Assembly (NCBI RefSeq): GCF_003597395.2
Contig: NC_133774.1
Location: 36,767,855 to 36,831,854, forward strand
From: Chelonoidis abingdonii
Lineage: Eukaryota > Chordata > Testudines > Testudinidae
Length of the DNA: 64,000 nt
Direction of reading: 5' to 3'
Numbering within the stretch: the first letter of the stretch is position 1; each line of letters opens with the position of its first letter. Below, piece by piece: positions 32,099-49,683 of this stretch. The translations under genes were made by a program, and so were the position numbers. The notes under the pieces were generated by a model, which saw nothing but the letters and a program-made list of their open reading frames with translations, did no database searches and was not told the origin of the DNA.

Positions 32099-33800
32099 TT
32101 GTTGTTGGTTAGAAGGTCTGGAATAAAGTGGATGTATTTCACCATGCAGAGAGAATTTCTCTTCTCCCAAATGTTTTCTTTGGGCTCAAAGTACATACTT
32201 TGATGGCATTTGTTTTTGTATGGGGTAGTAAGGATATGTTGTTTTGATTGTAAAATGTTGTAATCTTTGCTGACATTTTATTACATTGCAAGTTTTATGA
32301 CAGTTGGCACTGCTGCTGTGTTGTTGCTATTTGCACCCCATTTGTAAATTGGCACATGATCCCTCCATTGGGGTTTCATGTGGCACAGAAATAAATTCTG
32401 GTGCATAGGGTATCAAATTACCCCTTAGCTTTGAAAAAGGGACCAGGTCACACAGATCAGCTATTGCCAGCTCCTTACCCTCTCTGCCAAAACATGCTCC
32501 CTTTTTTATTATTAGCCCAATTTTTAGATTACCTATCATAGCACTCAAGATGTACTGGGTGCTGTACAAACACACAACAAGGTATAGTCTTGTGCCTGAT
32601 GGCTTAGCAATATACACAACAAACAAATGAACAATAAAGAAGGGCAGGAGGTGGTTACATGGTGGTGGTGGGAAACATCTCTTGCACCTGCCTTTCCACC
32701 CATACAGGGGTTCCCTTTCCGATATTGCTTGGAATTTCTGTAATTTATCTCCTTTCCGGTCCACAGAGTGGATGAAGGGTTGTGTCTGTTTTACAAAGGG
32801 ATATACTGGCAAGGCTCATTTAAGCAAAATGTTCTCTATTGCTGATACCAACTCAAAGCTACAGTTGACAGGAGTTTCTGCTGCAATATTGCCAATGCTT
32901 TTTGGGGTAGTTGATCATCCTGGTTCTACCAAGGTCATGCACTGATGGAGACAATCCAAGATAAAGTGTTTTTTGTTCAAATTTGTGCCAGTGGTAAGAT
33001 GGTAAGGCTCAAAATGCCCAATGCTACCAACACCAAACTTGCCTGACATTTATTCAAAGGGCAATCAGTGGATAGATCAGCTGAGCTTTCATTTCCAAGA
33101 GTACAAAAAAACCACGAAAAAAAATCCCTTTTCATGACAGATGTCTCAGTAGTATTAGCATAAAATATAGCTCTAAATTTTAGCAAAGATAACTCCATAT
33201 AAGGGCTTAAATGCTGAATTTCAGCTGAGATAATGACTTGAAAATTAACTTCAGTTACTAAAAAAACCCCAAATGACTGATAACCGTAATTCTGTCCTAT
33301 ATTTTCGGTGGACAGGAAGTTATATGTAGCAACCATTGTCAGTAAAGAAAATGGAGGAAAAGAATATTAACATTTAATTACTATAAAAAGCCAAATGTGT
33401 CTCTCTCTCTCTAGTCCCTACCCCTTGTGCAAAATGAAGTTAATGGGCTTTATAAAAGGGCCTCCCCTATATCAAGCCCAGCTGTTAGAGGAGAACCTTA
33501 ATTTACTTCCAAACCTCTACCATTCTGCAGGCAGGGAAATCCTGTGAAAGCTATAGAGGACTAAAAATCCAGAGCTAAAGTAAGAGCCATGAGGCTCTGA
33601 ATTCATAAAGTAAATGCAGTGTTAACTCAGGGATTCAGGTGACCCTAATTACACCAGCAGACACATTTTTAGACAACACACGCAGCTCTTTTCTATCATG
33701 ATATTTAAAGACAATACCTGGGCTATGCAATATATTTCCATCAACTAGCAAGCTGCCCTTGTTTTATTCATTTCAATGGATGTCCTCTATTCTACCTTAT
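32099..33800. other. Intron DNA with a possible SINE relic
   Basis: 32530-32640 has CATAGCACTCAAGATGTACT and GGGTGCTGTACAAACACACA, words of a common amniote SINE tail (…GCGCTGTACAAACACA). Nothing else recognised; the 161-codon minus frame at 32327-32812 has no recognisable content. Confidence 0.4.
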
Positions 33801-33881
33801 GGGAATCTTCTTATTGTTGGAAAAATTTCCTTCTTAAAGAGCAGCTCAGCCTGTACACAGACTACTGAACTCTCACAGTGC
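33801..33881 (+). repeat. 81-bp duplication, copy 1
   Basis: 76 of 81 bases match copy 2 at 34479-34559 in the same orientation; it ends in CTACTGAACTCTCACAGTGC. Sequence outside both copies is unrelated. Confidence 0.9.
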
Positions 33882-34478
33882 TCCAGCTTTATTTAGTAAG
33901 TTAATTTTCTAACTGTAATTTGTAAATTGTAAACCATTAGAGATAAGGGGATACATTCTTCCCTTCCATACACAAAAAGCGCTCCCCACCATAATGAATT
34001 AACTGTTTCCTGTAGGTTCCATGCTTGGGACATGTCCTGCAAGCAGACTCATGCAGGCAGACCTTTACGCCCACCCAAGGATCCATGGAAGTTAATGGGG
34101 TATCTATGTGGGTACAAGTGTCCACTTTTGCAGATTCATTTGCAGGATTGGGACTTTAAGACATAAAAAACTCTTGGAAAAATAGCAATTAGGTGATCCT
34201 GTGTGTGCCTCCATCTCTCCCGCCCTCCAGCATAGTAGGATTGACCCTTACCATATTACGCCATCTTAACAAAAGCCAACAATGTAGATTTAAATTACTT
34301 AAGTGATAGGGCTTTCATCACGTCCCAGTGAAAGTACTCCACAGTCAACAGACAATTCCTTTGAGGAATGTTTCAGATATTCAGCCTCCATTTTCCTTTA
34401 TTCAGTTTTATCCCTAGTGAAAACCTCTTGCATATCCTAAACAATTCCTCAGCCTCCTTGGTAGCTTTTTACCAAAAT

Positions 34479-34559
34479 GGGAATCATCCTATTGTTGGAA
34501 AATTTTCCTTGTTAAAGAGCAGCTGAGCCTGTACACAGACTACTGAACTCTCACAGTGC
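34479..34559 (+). repeat. 81-bp duplication, copy 2
   Basis: Second copy, 678 bases downstream of the first. The five differences from copy 1 are spread over its first half, the second half being identical. Confidence 0.9.
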
Positions 34560-35655
34560 AAAAAAGTCTGACAGGATTTGTTTCATAGGGGTTGTGTGAA
34601 GTGAACCATGATGAGTTCAGTCTAAAGGTGACTGCATCACATTAGTCACTGCTAGTTCACCTGGAGTCTTGGGTACATGTAGTGAGAAGGATGGCAAAGG
34701 GGAAGGTGGGGGAAAACACATCTAGGCAGAGATCTGGGGTCCCAGACTGTCTGAACTTAATCAGCCAAAGTCTGTCAAACTTTTAGGGACCTGGCTCTAT
34801 TTAACCCCTTACAAATAATTTCTAGCCTTATTTTCACAGCATCAGTTATTCTGAAATGATCTTGTCTACAGAATCTCTATTACAAATGTAATGAAAGTTC
34901 AGCTACTGTGCAGCAAGTAGCTTAGTGGATTGTTCAATTTTCACTGCCATGCATGAGGCAGCCATGGTTCATTAGTGATGCATTTGACCAGTTAGGAGTG
35001 TCATAAAGGAGTCCTTTCCAGTCCTCCTTGAACTGAAGGGCAGTAGGCTCTGACATGGTCCCTCAGCAGCAGTGGTGGTAGATACAAATACTTAAATTAC
35101 ATCTATTCTTGGAATTGGTGTACAAATAGCAGTGGGGGGGGAGGGGGTTGTTTAATTTTCAGTTAGCATCTAGATATTACGGTGCTTGGTGCACTATCAG
35201 ATCCCACTTTGTGAAGGTACATAAGCATGTGCTGAAATTGAAGCATGCGAGAAGTACAATTGGGAATGAAGTTAACATTGCTCGTATGCTTAAATTATCT
35301 CCTGAATCAGGGCCTGATAGACAGATTCATGAAGAGACAGACATGAATCAAAACATGGGATCCCAAACTGCCAAACATCAGCTCCAAATTCATTTCAGAA
35401 CCTTGTAGCTCAGGCTCATCTGTCGTTTCATTATCATTACAGAACAGCTTACAAAATACTAGATTAAAGCATTTACTCTCTCAGTAAATTTAGCAACTTT
35501 AATTCAGCACTGAAGACAACATAAATTTGAACACAGCACATATAACTGAAGTGCTGAAAATATATTAACTAAAAATATCTTAAGATGCTGTTTTGGGAAT
35601 CCTATTGCATACAGGAAGAATAAACTAAAAAAATTAGAAATATCAGCACTCAGAC
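34560..35655. other. Intron DNA, nothing recognised
   Basis: AT-rich; a short G-run lies at 35133-35147. No repeat or gene recognised. Confidence 0.4.
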
Positions 35656-35741
35656 TTACCTATATTTCCAATATGCCCCTATCCAACCTGCCATGTCTGT
35701 AGAGATTAGATGATACGGGGGATATTGAACAAAGAAATTAC
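35656..35741 (-). other. ANKRD55: In-frame extension of ANKRD55 large exon with second donor
   Basis: Beyond the donor at 35742 the frame stays open for 28 codons to TAA at 35658-35656. The TAA overlaps a consensus donor, ATATAG|GTAAGT, whose exon would end at 35660. Reading through gives an alternative short C-terminus; using the second donor adds 82 nt and shifts the frame. The 35742 donor is preferred because only it joins to the conserved frame of the next exon. Confidence 0.5.
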
Positions 35742-36406
35742 CTGATGGAGAACTAGGCAGATAGGGAAGATGGGGAGGGCACAAAAGCACATGGCTGGAT
35801 CTTTCAGAGAGCAAACCATCTATCAGTTTATCTGAAGAAGTTGGAGTACAGACTTCATACGAGAGTATTTGGTTAGCATCTGTGTTCCAAGGATTGTCTG
35901 ATAAAGTCTGGCAGCTACTTCTGTGATCTAGCAAATCATGTTCACTTCTACTTTTCTGAGATTGGTGTGCAAAATGGTAGGCATTACTACCCAAGGAGAC
36001 ACTTGAAGTTGCACTCTGGGAAGTTGTTAGAAAAGATTTGCCTATAGTAATGGGGGGGAGACTTTGTGTTCTTATTGGAGGAAGTCCATTACACTCTGGC
36101 TGCTTCTTTTCTGATATGAGGTACTTCTGGGTGTCTGTGCTCTTTCTTTTAAAGTCAACAGCAGTCACACATTCCTCGGAGTTGTCTTTAGAGTTCGTGT
36201 CCATAATGCAATCAAATGTAGTGATAATGTCATCCACTTCCGAGGTCTCTTCCCTTTGATATCTGTCTCTGCCTCTGTCTTTCTGGTTTGTTTTTTGATC
36301 ATCTTTCTTCTTTTTGCAGGAGAAGATTTGGTTAAACATACTGAATCTTCCTTCCTTCTTTAGGATTTTATTGTTCTGTGACGGAGGGTGATGGACTGGC
36401 TCTGGT
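35742..36406 (-). CDS. ANKRD55: ANKRD55 large exon, low-complexity tail
   Basis: A 665-nt exon, phase 2 in and phase 1 out. It begins (R)PEPVHHPPSQ, then a basic stretch (KKKKDDQ…), DRYQREETSEVDDIITTFD, and the strongly conserved GLPPIRTQSLPPITIG about 90 residues in, followed by SQKSRSEHDLLDHRS and DNPW. It ends in PPHLPYLPSSPSG. No domain is visible; the region is Ser/Pro-rich with several basic-Ser motifs. The start at 36406 matches the human protein, but a second acceptor three bases upstream (start 36409) is equally well formed and would add one serine. The donor used is TCAG|GTAATT. A stronger donor lies 82 nt further on at 35660. Confidence 0.92.
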
Positions 36407-36411
36407 CTACT
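36406..36411 (-). promoter_or_regulatory. ANKRD55: Tandem TAGTAG splice acceptor of ANKRD55 large exon
   Basis: Minus strand reads TTTTCTAGTAGACC. Two AG dinucleotides three bases apart both give an open frame with the AG left by the previous exon: AG+T then AGA (Ser-Arg-Pro) or AG+A (Arg-Pro). The second form aligns with the human Arg-Thr-Glu-Pro. Such NAGNAG acceptors are known to be used alternatively. Confidence 0.7.
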
Positions 36412-36413
36412 AG

Positions 36414-36452
36414 AAAATAAATAAAATAAATAAATAAAATAAATAAATAAAT
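36414..36452. repeat. TTTA microsatellite at ANKRD55 acceptor
   Basis: On the minus strand (ATTT)n with ATTTT variants runs into TTTTCTAGTAG, so the repeat itself is the pyrimidine tract of the large exon's acceptor. Confidence 0.85.
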
Positions 36453-41394
<4,942 letters not shown>

Positions 41395-41800
41395 TGCTCC
41401 CAGGCTGCCACAATATCCTTTAGGGTTGGAAGTAAAGCAGCCCTAAGGAGTGCTGGGCTTTAGCTACAAGGGGAGTGCCAGTTTCAGCCCAAGTGCTTCC
41501 CCTGTAGCTAAAGCCCCGAGCCCTGGTGTGGGTCCCCCCCAGTGAAGCAGGGAGCAGAGTTGTGGAGAGCCCTGAGCCCTGGCTCCCCTGAGGGGCTGGA
41601 GCTGGGATTGGAGCCACAGGGCTGAAGCCCCAACTGTGGCGCTCCCCCCAGGTCTAAAGCACTGAACCTTGGTGCTCCAGTGGGGCAGAAGCCCTGAGCC
41701 TCCACCCAGATAGTCAGAAGCCCTGACTTCTTCTCCCTGCCCTGAGCCCTGACTCTCCCCACCCTGCGGCTGCAGCACCAACCCCCCATGTGGCTGAAGT
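41395..41800. repeat. GC-rich degenerate tandem repeat
   Basis: Units vary around GAAGCCCTGAGCCCTGGCTC and GGGGCTGAAGCCCC. Similar words occur in the GC-rich insert at 53.4-53.6 kb, so both probably come from one turtle repeat. Overlapping open frames here are artefacts. Confidence 0.55.
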
Positions 41801-44633
41801 CCATAACCTCTTCTTCAGAGTTTCAGAACATTTCATAGTTATGGAAAATCTCCATTCCGGAAGTGTCCATAACTCTGAGGTTCTACTGTATATCCTTTGT
41901 GCTCTCCAAAGACTACCAAGTGACCAAGGACTCCTTGAGGAAAAGCTGTTTGGCTGAAGTGTTGGTTTGTCCCTTTCTTTGTTGTAAGTATTGTTCAAAT
42001 AAAAGTTGTATGACTGACATTGTCTATTTGATACCTTATATGTATATGGAAATTTCTGTAAAGAGTGCACAGGGTTTATCACGTACTATGATTATGACTA
42101 AAACTAGTTGCTATCTTTCCCCCTTCTAGCACAGTATCGTATCAACTGGTTTCTGTGGATGAGTTACTGATGTGGTTTTAATGAACGAGCTTGCTCCTGC
42201 AGGTTCTTTATTCTGTACTAGAAGAAGCAGAACTTTCCATTATTTTTGTTGAGGATTCATTTGTTGGTACCCTAGGAGAAAATGAAACATGGATGCTGCA
42301 TTTGATAAGATATAGACAATTAAAACAGATGTGGGCATGCAAAAGGTGTGGGGGCATGCCCCTTATTCATGTTCTGGCATTCAGCGAGAGGGTTACATAC
42401 AGATCATCTGCTAGGAAGATGTCTGTTAATCATCTGTTATTCACCTGTTGTTTCTATCACATAGCTCCATCCCATTACAACTGAACACCCTGGCATACCT
42501 TAAATTGTCAGTGGCTCCTCTAAGGGTTACATCACAGCTGGCCCTGCATGTGTATTCTCTGGATTACTGTTACCATTGGCAGTACTAGACATATTGCAGG
42601 GAACATGGAGGTGTCATGACCCCATTCCTCTTCTACAGTAGCTGGTGGACTGGAAAAGCGACATGGCATGTCTTCCGTTGAAGGGCTTGCATTTAGGGGG
42701 GAAATCATCTAAGCTCTGGTTAGTTGTTTTGATGATCTGACTATACTAGTGAGTTTCTAGCTGAATATTAGCATCCAAAGCAGTGCAAAAGCCCTTTTGT
42801 TTATTATAAATCAAAATAAGTGTTTATATGCAAAGGTAGAGGCCAATTTTTGAAAAGTCCCTGTAAGAACAGATGTAAATAACTTTTATTTACTTAAATC
42901 CTCCTTATTTGCAATTCTTTATTATTCACTTTTTGAATATCAACAGCCCAGCTGTTAAGCCTTCACTTCTGTGGAGAAAACCTATCCATGTCAGAAGTCA
43001 CTAGCATTCCAATGGGAGGACCCTATTTGCATGAGGAAAGATTACTGATGTGAGTACCTTGAAGAATGAGGGACTGGAGGGTGAGGCCTGATTCCGATTA
43101 TTTTACTTAAAAAAAACAAGTCACCACCCCCTCCTTAGGCATTCCTAGGAAAACACATGAAACCAGCAAAGAGCAAGTTAAGTTTTAAAATGCGAAAGTT
43201 GTCTGAAACCACAACCAAACTCTACTTAGCAAAGAGTTACAGGTTACACACCGTATCCAAACCTAATCCACCAACACACACAGGGCTAGAGCATGGTCCT
43301 AAAGGAAACACCCACTGTGAATTAGGAAACTGTTTTCTTCATTATACCTTTTGAGGGAGGGATTGCCTCTCCTCAAAGAAACCAAGGGTCTCCAAGATGC
43401 TCCTGAATAACGGGATTCAGAAGGGACTCAGGGCCATCCATATGCAGATCCTGCACTTCTGCATTGCCACAGGTGGCTTTGTCTCCAGCCTGTGCTGCCA
43501 GCTATTCCCCCTGAAGTGGTTCCCCAGCACATAGAGGGTTCATCAGGCCATATTAACTTTCCTCAAGGGTTGTCTGTGGGAGATGGAGGGTGGGGAAAAT
43601 GACATTTCCTCTGCCTAGTGCTCCCACCTCCCAGAGCCTGCCTCCTCCCTCCATCTTCTCTATATGGAAATCCCCCAGGCCAAGGGAGAGCCTTCTGTGG
43701 AGCCTAGTGGGAGAGAAAGGAGTACTGCTGAAGAGGCAGCGAAGATCCTTCCACAAACACAGGGCGCCCTCTACCCACAGCTCCAAAGGGTATAGTCTTG
43801 TTCTCAGAAAGCCTGAACTTCAATTAATGTCTCAGTAAGTAGGACTAAGAAAAGCTGTCAAGCCTCCCGATATAAATCCAAACAAATAATCTATGATTTC
43901 GTCATACAACATGTACTAATGAAAGTTTAATTGTTGCCAAAGAGCAAATGTTTCTGGGCACAAGTTTGATAAACTTAGCATCATTCAAATAACCTGAACT
44001 TGCGCTGCACTAGATCAGTAGTGGGGTTTTTTTTTTTTGTTTTGTTATGTTACGAAACGTGAATTCTTTTTATTTCTCTTCTGATTTTTGAGTCTTTAGA
44101 GTTCATGTTTTCCAACTTCTCTCTGCAACTCTGTAGCCTAGAAACTTTTTTTTTTAAAATGAAAGCTGAGATTTTTATATAATTACCTGAATCCAGGAGC
44201 TGGAGCTTTAAGAAAAAGATCAAATACTGTGAAGTTGTTTGTAAAAGTCATGAGAATTGGCAACACAGCACAGTGAGGAAACCTTTTAAAGGTGTTTCTA
44301 GAACCTTTGTCACTGCAGTATTTAAGTGGCAGCATTATCTGGGATTTAGAATATTTTAAAGAAATTACATTTGGTCTCAACTTTAGTAAACAGGCTTTCA
44401 TGATGAAACTAAGTTTCCTTCTGGTTACAAAGATTACTGCTTGTTTGAAAGGGGAAAAACAGCATCTGAGGCCTTGTTCAAATAGAGCAAGTGAAACTAC
44501 AGGTATGACAGGACAGGGTGTTCACTCATGTACAGACAGACATTCTCCTGTGTTTGTGCTGAAATCACATGCAACGCTCCTAGTGAAGCCAAGGGGAAGA
44601 GTTACACATATGCAAGGGAAGTATTTGACTCTT
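41801..44633. other. Intron DNA
   Basis: T-run at 44027-44038. No repeat family or coding content recognised in about 2.8 kb. Confidence 0.4.
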
Positions 44634-44917
44634 AGGGTATGGCTACACTTGAAATTTCGGAGCGCTGCCGCGGCAGCGGTTTGAAGTGTGAGTGCGGTCA
44701 GAACGCCAGCGCTGGGAAAGAGCTCTCCCAGCGCTGCATGTAAACCACATCCTCTACGGGTGTAGCGTGCAGCGCTGGGAGCCGTGCTCCCATCGCTGCC
44801 GCACTGATTACACTGAGACTTTACAGCGCTGCATCTTGCAGTGCTCAGGGGGGTGTTTTTTCACACCCCTGAGCGCGAAAGTTGCAGCGCTGTAGAGTGC
44901 CAGTGTAGCCATACCCT
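44634..44917. mobile_element. MITE with perfect terminal inverted repeats
   Basis: AGGGTATGGCTACACT at 44634-44649 is exactly the reverse complement of 44902-44917. The interior is built from CAGCGCTG-type words in both orientations, giving a largely palindromic 284-bp element. Confidence 0.9.
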
Positions 44918-46333
44918 CAGTAGGTGCACAGTTTGGCACCTGTTTGACTGTTCCACTCATGGAAGTAGCCGTGCTGACATGTTAGAATGGTGGGCCCAGT
45001 TCAACACCGCTTGTTCAGTGGTATGAACTGGAGTATTTTCATGTGTGAAAGACATGAGGGGTGGGGATGGGGGGGCAGTAGGGATCGCTAGAGCAATTTT
45101 GGCTCTCTCTGGGGCAGTACATGCTGGAGCAGGGGCTCTAACCATGCTTTTTTTTATGGTGCAGCAAGCATTACCCTACTGAATTGGGCAAGCTGCATGG
45201 AGGTACCATGGTTCCACCTCACCCCACCAGGAAGTCAGAATTCAATGTACTGTAGCTGGTGCCTTGTGTCCTGTATTGCTCCCATGCAGGACCAGATACA
45301 GCCTGCCCCCCAGCTTCCTGACTTTCAGTTTCTAGGTACTTTTGTTGCATAAATGAAAATACTTTGGGCCTGATTCACTACTGTGGCCTGCCTCCATTAG
45401 AGCTGTATACACTGACACAGCAATACTGATGGAGCTGAACCAGTGCAAACCCCTAGCCCACATCTGCTGCACGGGTGTAAACTGTGACGTGCTCTAATAT
45501 TTTACTCTAGTTTCAAAGGAGTTTTTTACTCTGATGCAGCATGTCTAAAATAGGGGTTTACACTACGGCAGCTACATCACTGTTGCTCTTCCTGTACAAC
45601 CAACTTCTGTTTGAGGCAAGGCCTGTCTGGTGCACTAGTGTTATTGGCCTGGAACTCTGGTGGGGAAATCTTCAGATGCACAAACTCTGATTGCACCTTG
45701 CTGAGAACTGAACAAGCATTCTTTGAAACTGTAGGCAGAGGAAGCGTATTTATCTCCCACTCACACACAATAACTATAATGGGGCATGATGGTGTAATGG
45801 TGTATGTTTTAGCAATATCTACCCACACTGCCTCTTTTCTGTGCCTTCTGGCACAGGTTTCATCACTATGCCTGATGTTTCATCTGCTGCTTTCCCAGGA
45901 AAGAAAGCACAAGGCCCTATTCAGCTGAAAACAGCTCCTGGCTCTGGGAGTTCCCTAGGCCTCTTGTGCTCCACAGATGTTTAGCGCAGCTCTTACGGGA
46001 AAAATATCCCTGCTTCAGCAGCTCCAGAAGTGGTTACTAGACATCTCTTGTCACTGCCACCTTCACAGCACAGTCCTGAGACTCCACCTCTAGGCTCTTG
46101 TGAAAAAGTTTGGGGGTGTCCACTGAGCATTTTCAGAGATCCCCAGATCTCAGACTGTGGCAATGAGTCTAAACACGTGTCTGTAAGCCTGGCAGGAGCT
46201 TTAGACATGCCAAAGTCTTATCCTGCCTGGCAGCAGTTATTAGCTTCTATCTGCCCTTATATTGACAGGGAGGTAGAGAGAAACAGCTGTCAAATACTTC
46301 TCCCTGGCTAAGCTCAAGTCAGAGAAGAACACT
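44918..46333. other. Intron DNA with a palindromic-family relic
   Basis: 45364-45480 starts TGGGCCTGATTCACTACTGT and includes GCACGGGTGTAAACTGTGAC, a diverged member of the dispersed palindromic family. Confidence 0.45.
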
Positions 46334-46833
46334 AAGGCCTGGTCTACACTACACAGTTAGGTGGATGTAAGGCAGCTTATGTTGACTTAATTATGTCAGC
46401 GTATACACTACAGCCTTGTCCTGTTGAGGTAACTGCCCTACTACACCAACAAACGTACATGACATACATGAGAAGCGTAGGGCTTATGTCAGTGTAGTTA
46501 GGGTGATGCCGTGTCTACCTTACATCAGGTGTCCTGTCAATTTCATGGCTCCATACTGCTGCCGAGAGGCTCCCCACTCAGGGAGGTGAGCAGCCTGGGC
46601 AGTTGTTGCCCCACCCAGCTCTTGGCAGGAGCCGGGGAGGGGAACTGAGCTCCAGGCAGGAGGGCTCTTAGCCCAGCACATTGCCCTCTTCAGTCGGAGG
46701 AAGCGCTCCTGGTGAGGACACGCATCACTGACAGGAGGAGGGTAGTATGGACATCAGCCACCGCAGTAATTACTGTGCCGACTTTAAGTCGACCTAACAT
46801 AGGTCAATTTAGGGCTGTAGTGTAGACATGTCT
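46334..46833. mobile_element. MITE of the AGGCCTGGTCTACACT type
   Basis: Left end AAGGCCTGGTCTACACTAC, right end GTAGTGTAGACATGTCTAA. The left third has inverted pairs (TTATGTTGACTTAATTATGT). A second copy of its left part, inverted and truncated, lies at 54600-54795. Confidence 0.8.
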
Positions 46834-48775
<1,942 letters not shown>

Positions 48776-49599
48776 CACAGTCCAAAACAGTAAAGAATTA
48801 TCATTCACAGGAAGATTTAAAACTTCAAAGGATTTAATTTTCCTTTTAATTAGAGATGAGTTGGACTATTTGGAGATCAGTCTGGAGTGGGAAATCCACC
48901 TTCTCAAGACGGAATAATCTGAAACAGTTTCTGGCTTAATGAGGTTGTATCAAAAAAAGAAGTAGCCAATAAAAAAAAAAAATTGACTACTATAGAAGAC
49001 TGATATAAAAGAGGCATGTATCTAATATTTGTAAATGTTTATAGCCTGCTTATATTATAAGTAATACATCAGTTAAAGCATAGTAAGTTCCTCATAGGTT
49101 AAGGTTTCATACAGTTTCCAGTAGAAAGCCCTCTTTTAGGCTTGTATTTTATCACAGTGCAACAGCCTTATCTCTAACTCACAGCAATTACTATGGGCTA
49201 GATTCTCATCTGGTGTAAAGCAGTCTAGCCCCATGGACTTCAGTTTGTGCCAGCTGAGAAAGTGGGCCAATTATTTTAACAGTAATCTCAAAATACAAAA
49301 AACACATCACAGGCACCATTTTGAAAGAGAACAAAAAAAACAAAACAAACAGAGAACTTGATTCTCTGCTCTATCCAAGCTGTACTTATATAGTGCAAAC
49401 TGATCTTAGCAGACCAAGAATCTACCTTGTATGTGCACATTAATCAGCATCAAAAGCAAGTCCACATGCACACTTTAAAACTGTGTTACACACTTTTCCT
49501 ATCAAATTATCTGAGCAACATCAGTCTTAAGAAACATAATATAAGCACCATTTTTGTTTGGTGGCTTGTTATACACCCACCTTGGACAGGCATCAATGA
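48776..49599. other. Intron DNA
   Basis: 49190-49262 has GATTCTCATCTGGTGTAAAG and GACTTCAGTTTGTGCCAGCT, a relic of the dispersed palindromic family. Nothing else recognised. Confidence 0.45.
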
Positions 49600-49683
49600 C
49601 TACGCATCTGTTAGTCTTTAAGGTGCCACAGGACTCATTGTTGCTTTTTACAGATCCAGACTAACACGGCTACCCCCTGATAC
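49600..49683 (+). mobile_element. Turtle SINE tail
   Basis: TGTTAGTCTTTAAGGTGCCA, CAGGACTCATTGTTGC and CCAGACTAACACGGCTACC match the 3' tail of the turtle Pol III SINE family. Confidence 0.8.

Noticed and set aside
32327..32812. 161-codon minus-strand frame in an ANKRD55 intron
   Set aside because: Composition looks random, part overlaps a probable SINE relic, and no flanking acceptor-donor pair fits the phase of ANKRD55.
35656..36339. 227-codon minus-strand frame taken as a single-exon gene
   Set aside because: It is the ANKRD55 large exon plus 28 codons of intron; the first Met is internal to the exon and the conserved protein continues in other exons.
44692..45026. Open frames with Cys/His content
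   Set aside because: Inside or overlapping the palindromic MITE at 44634-44917.
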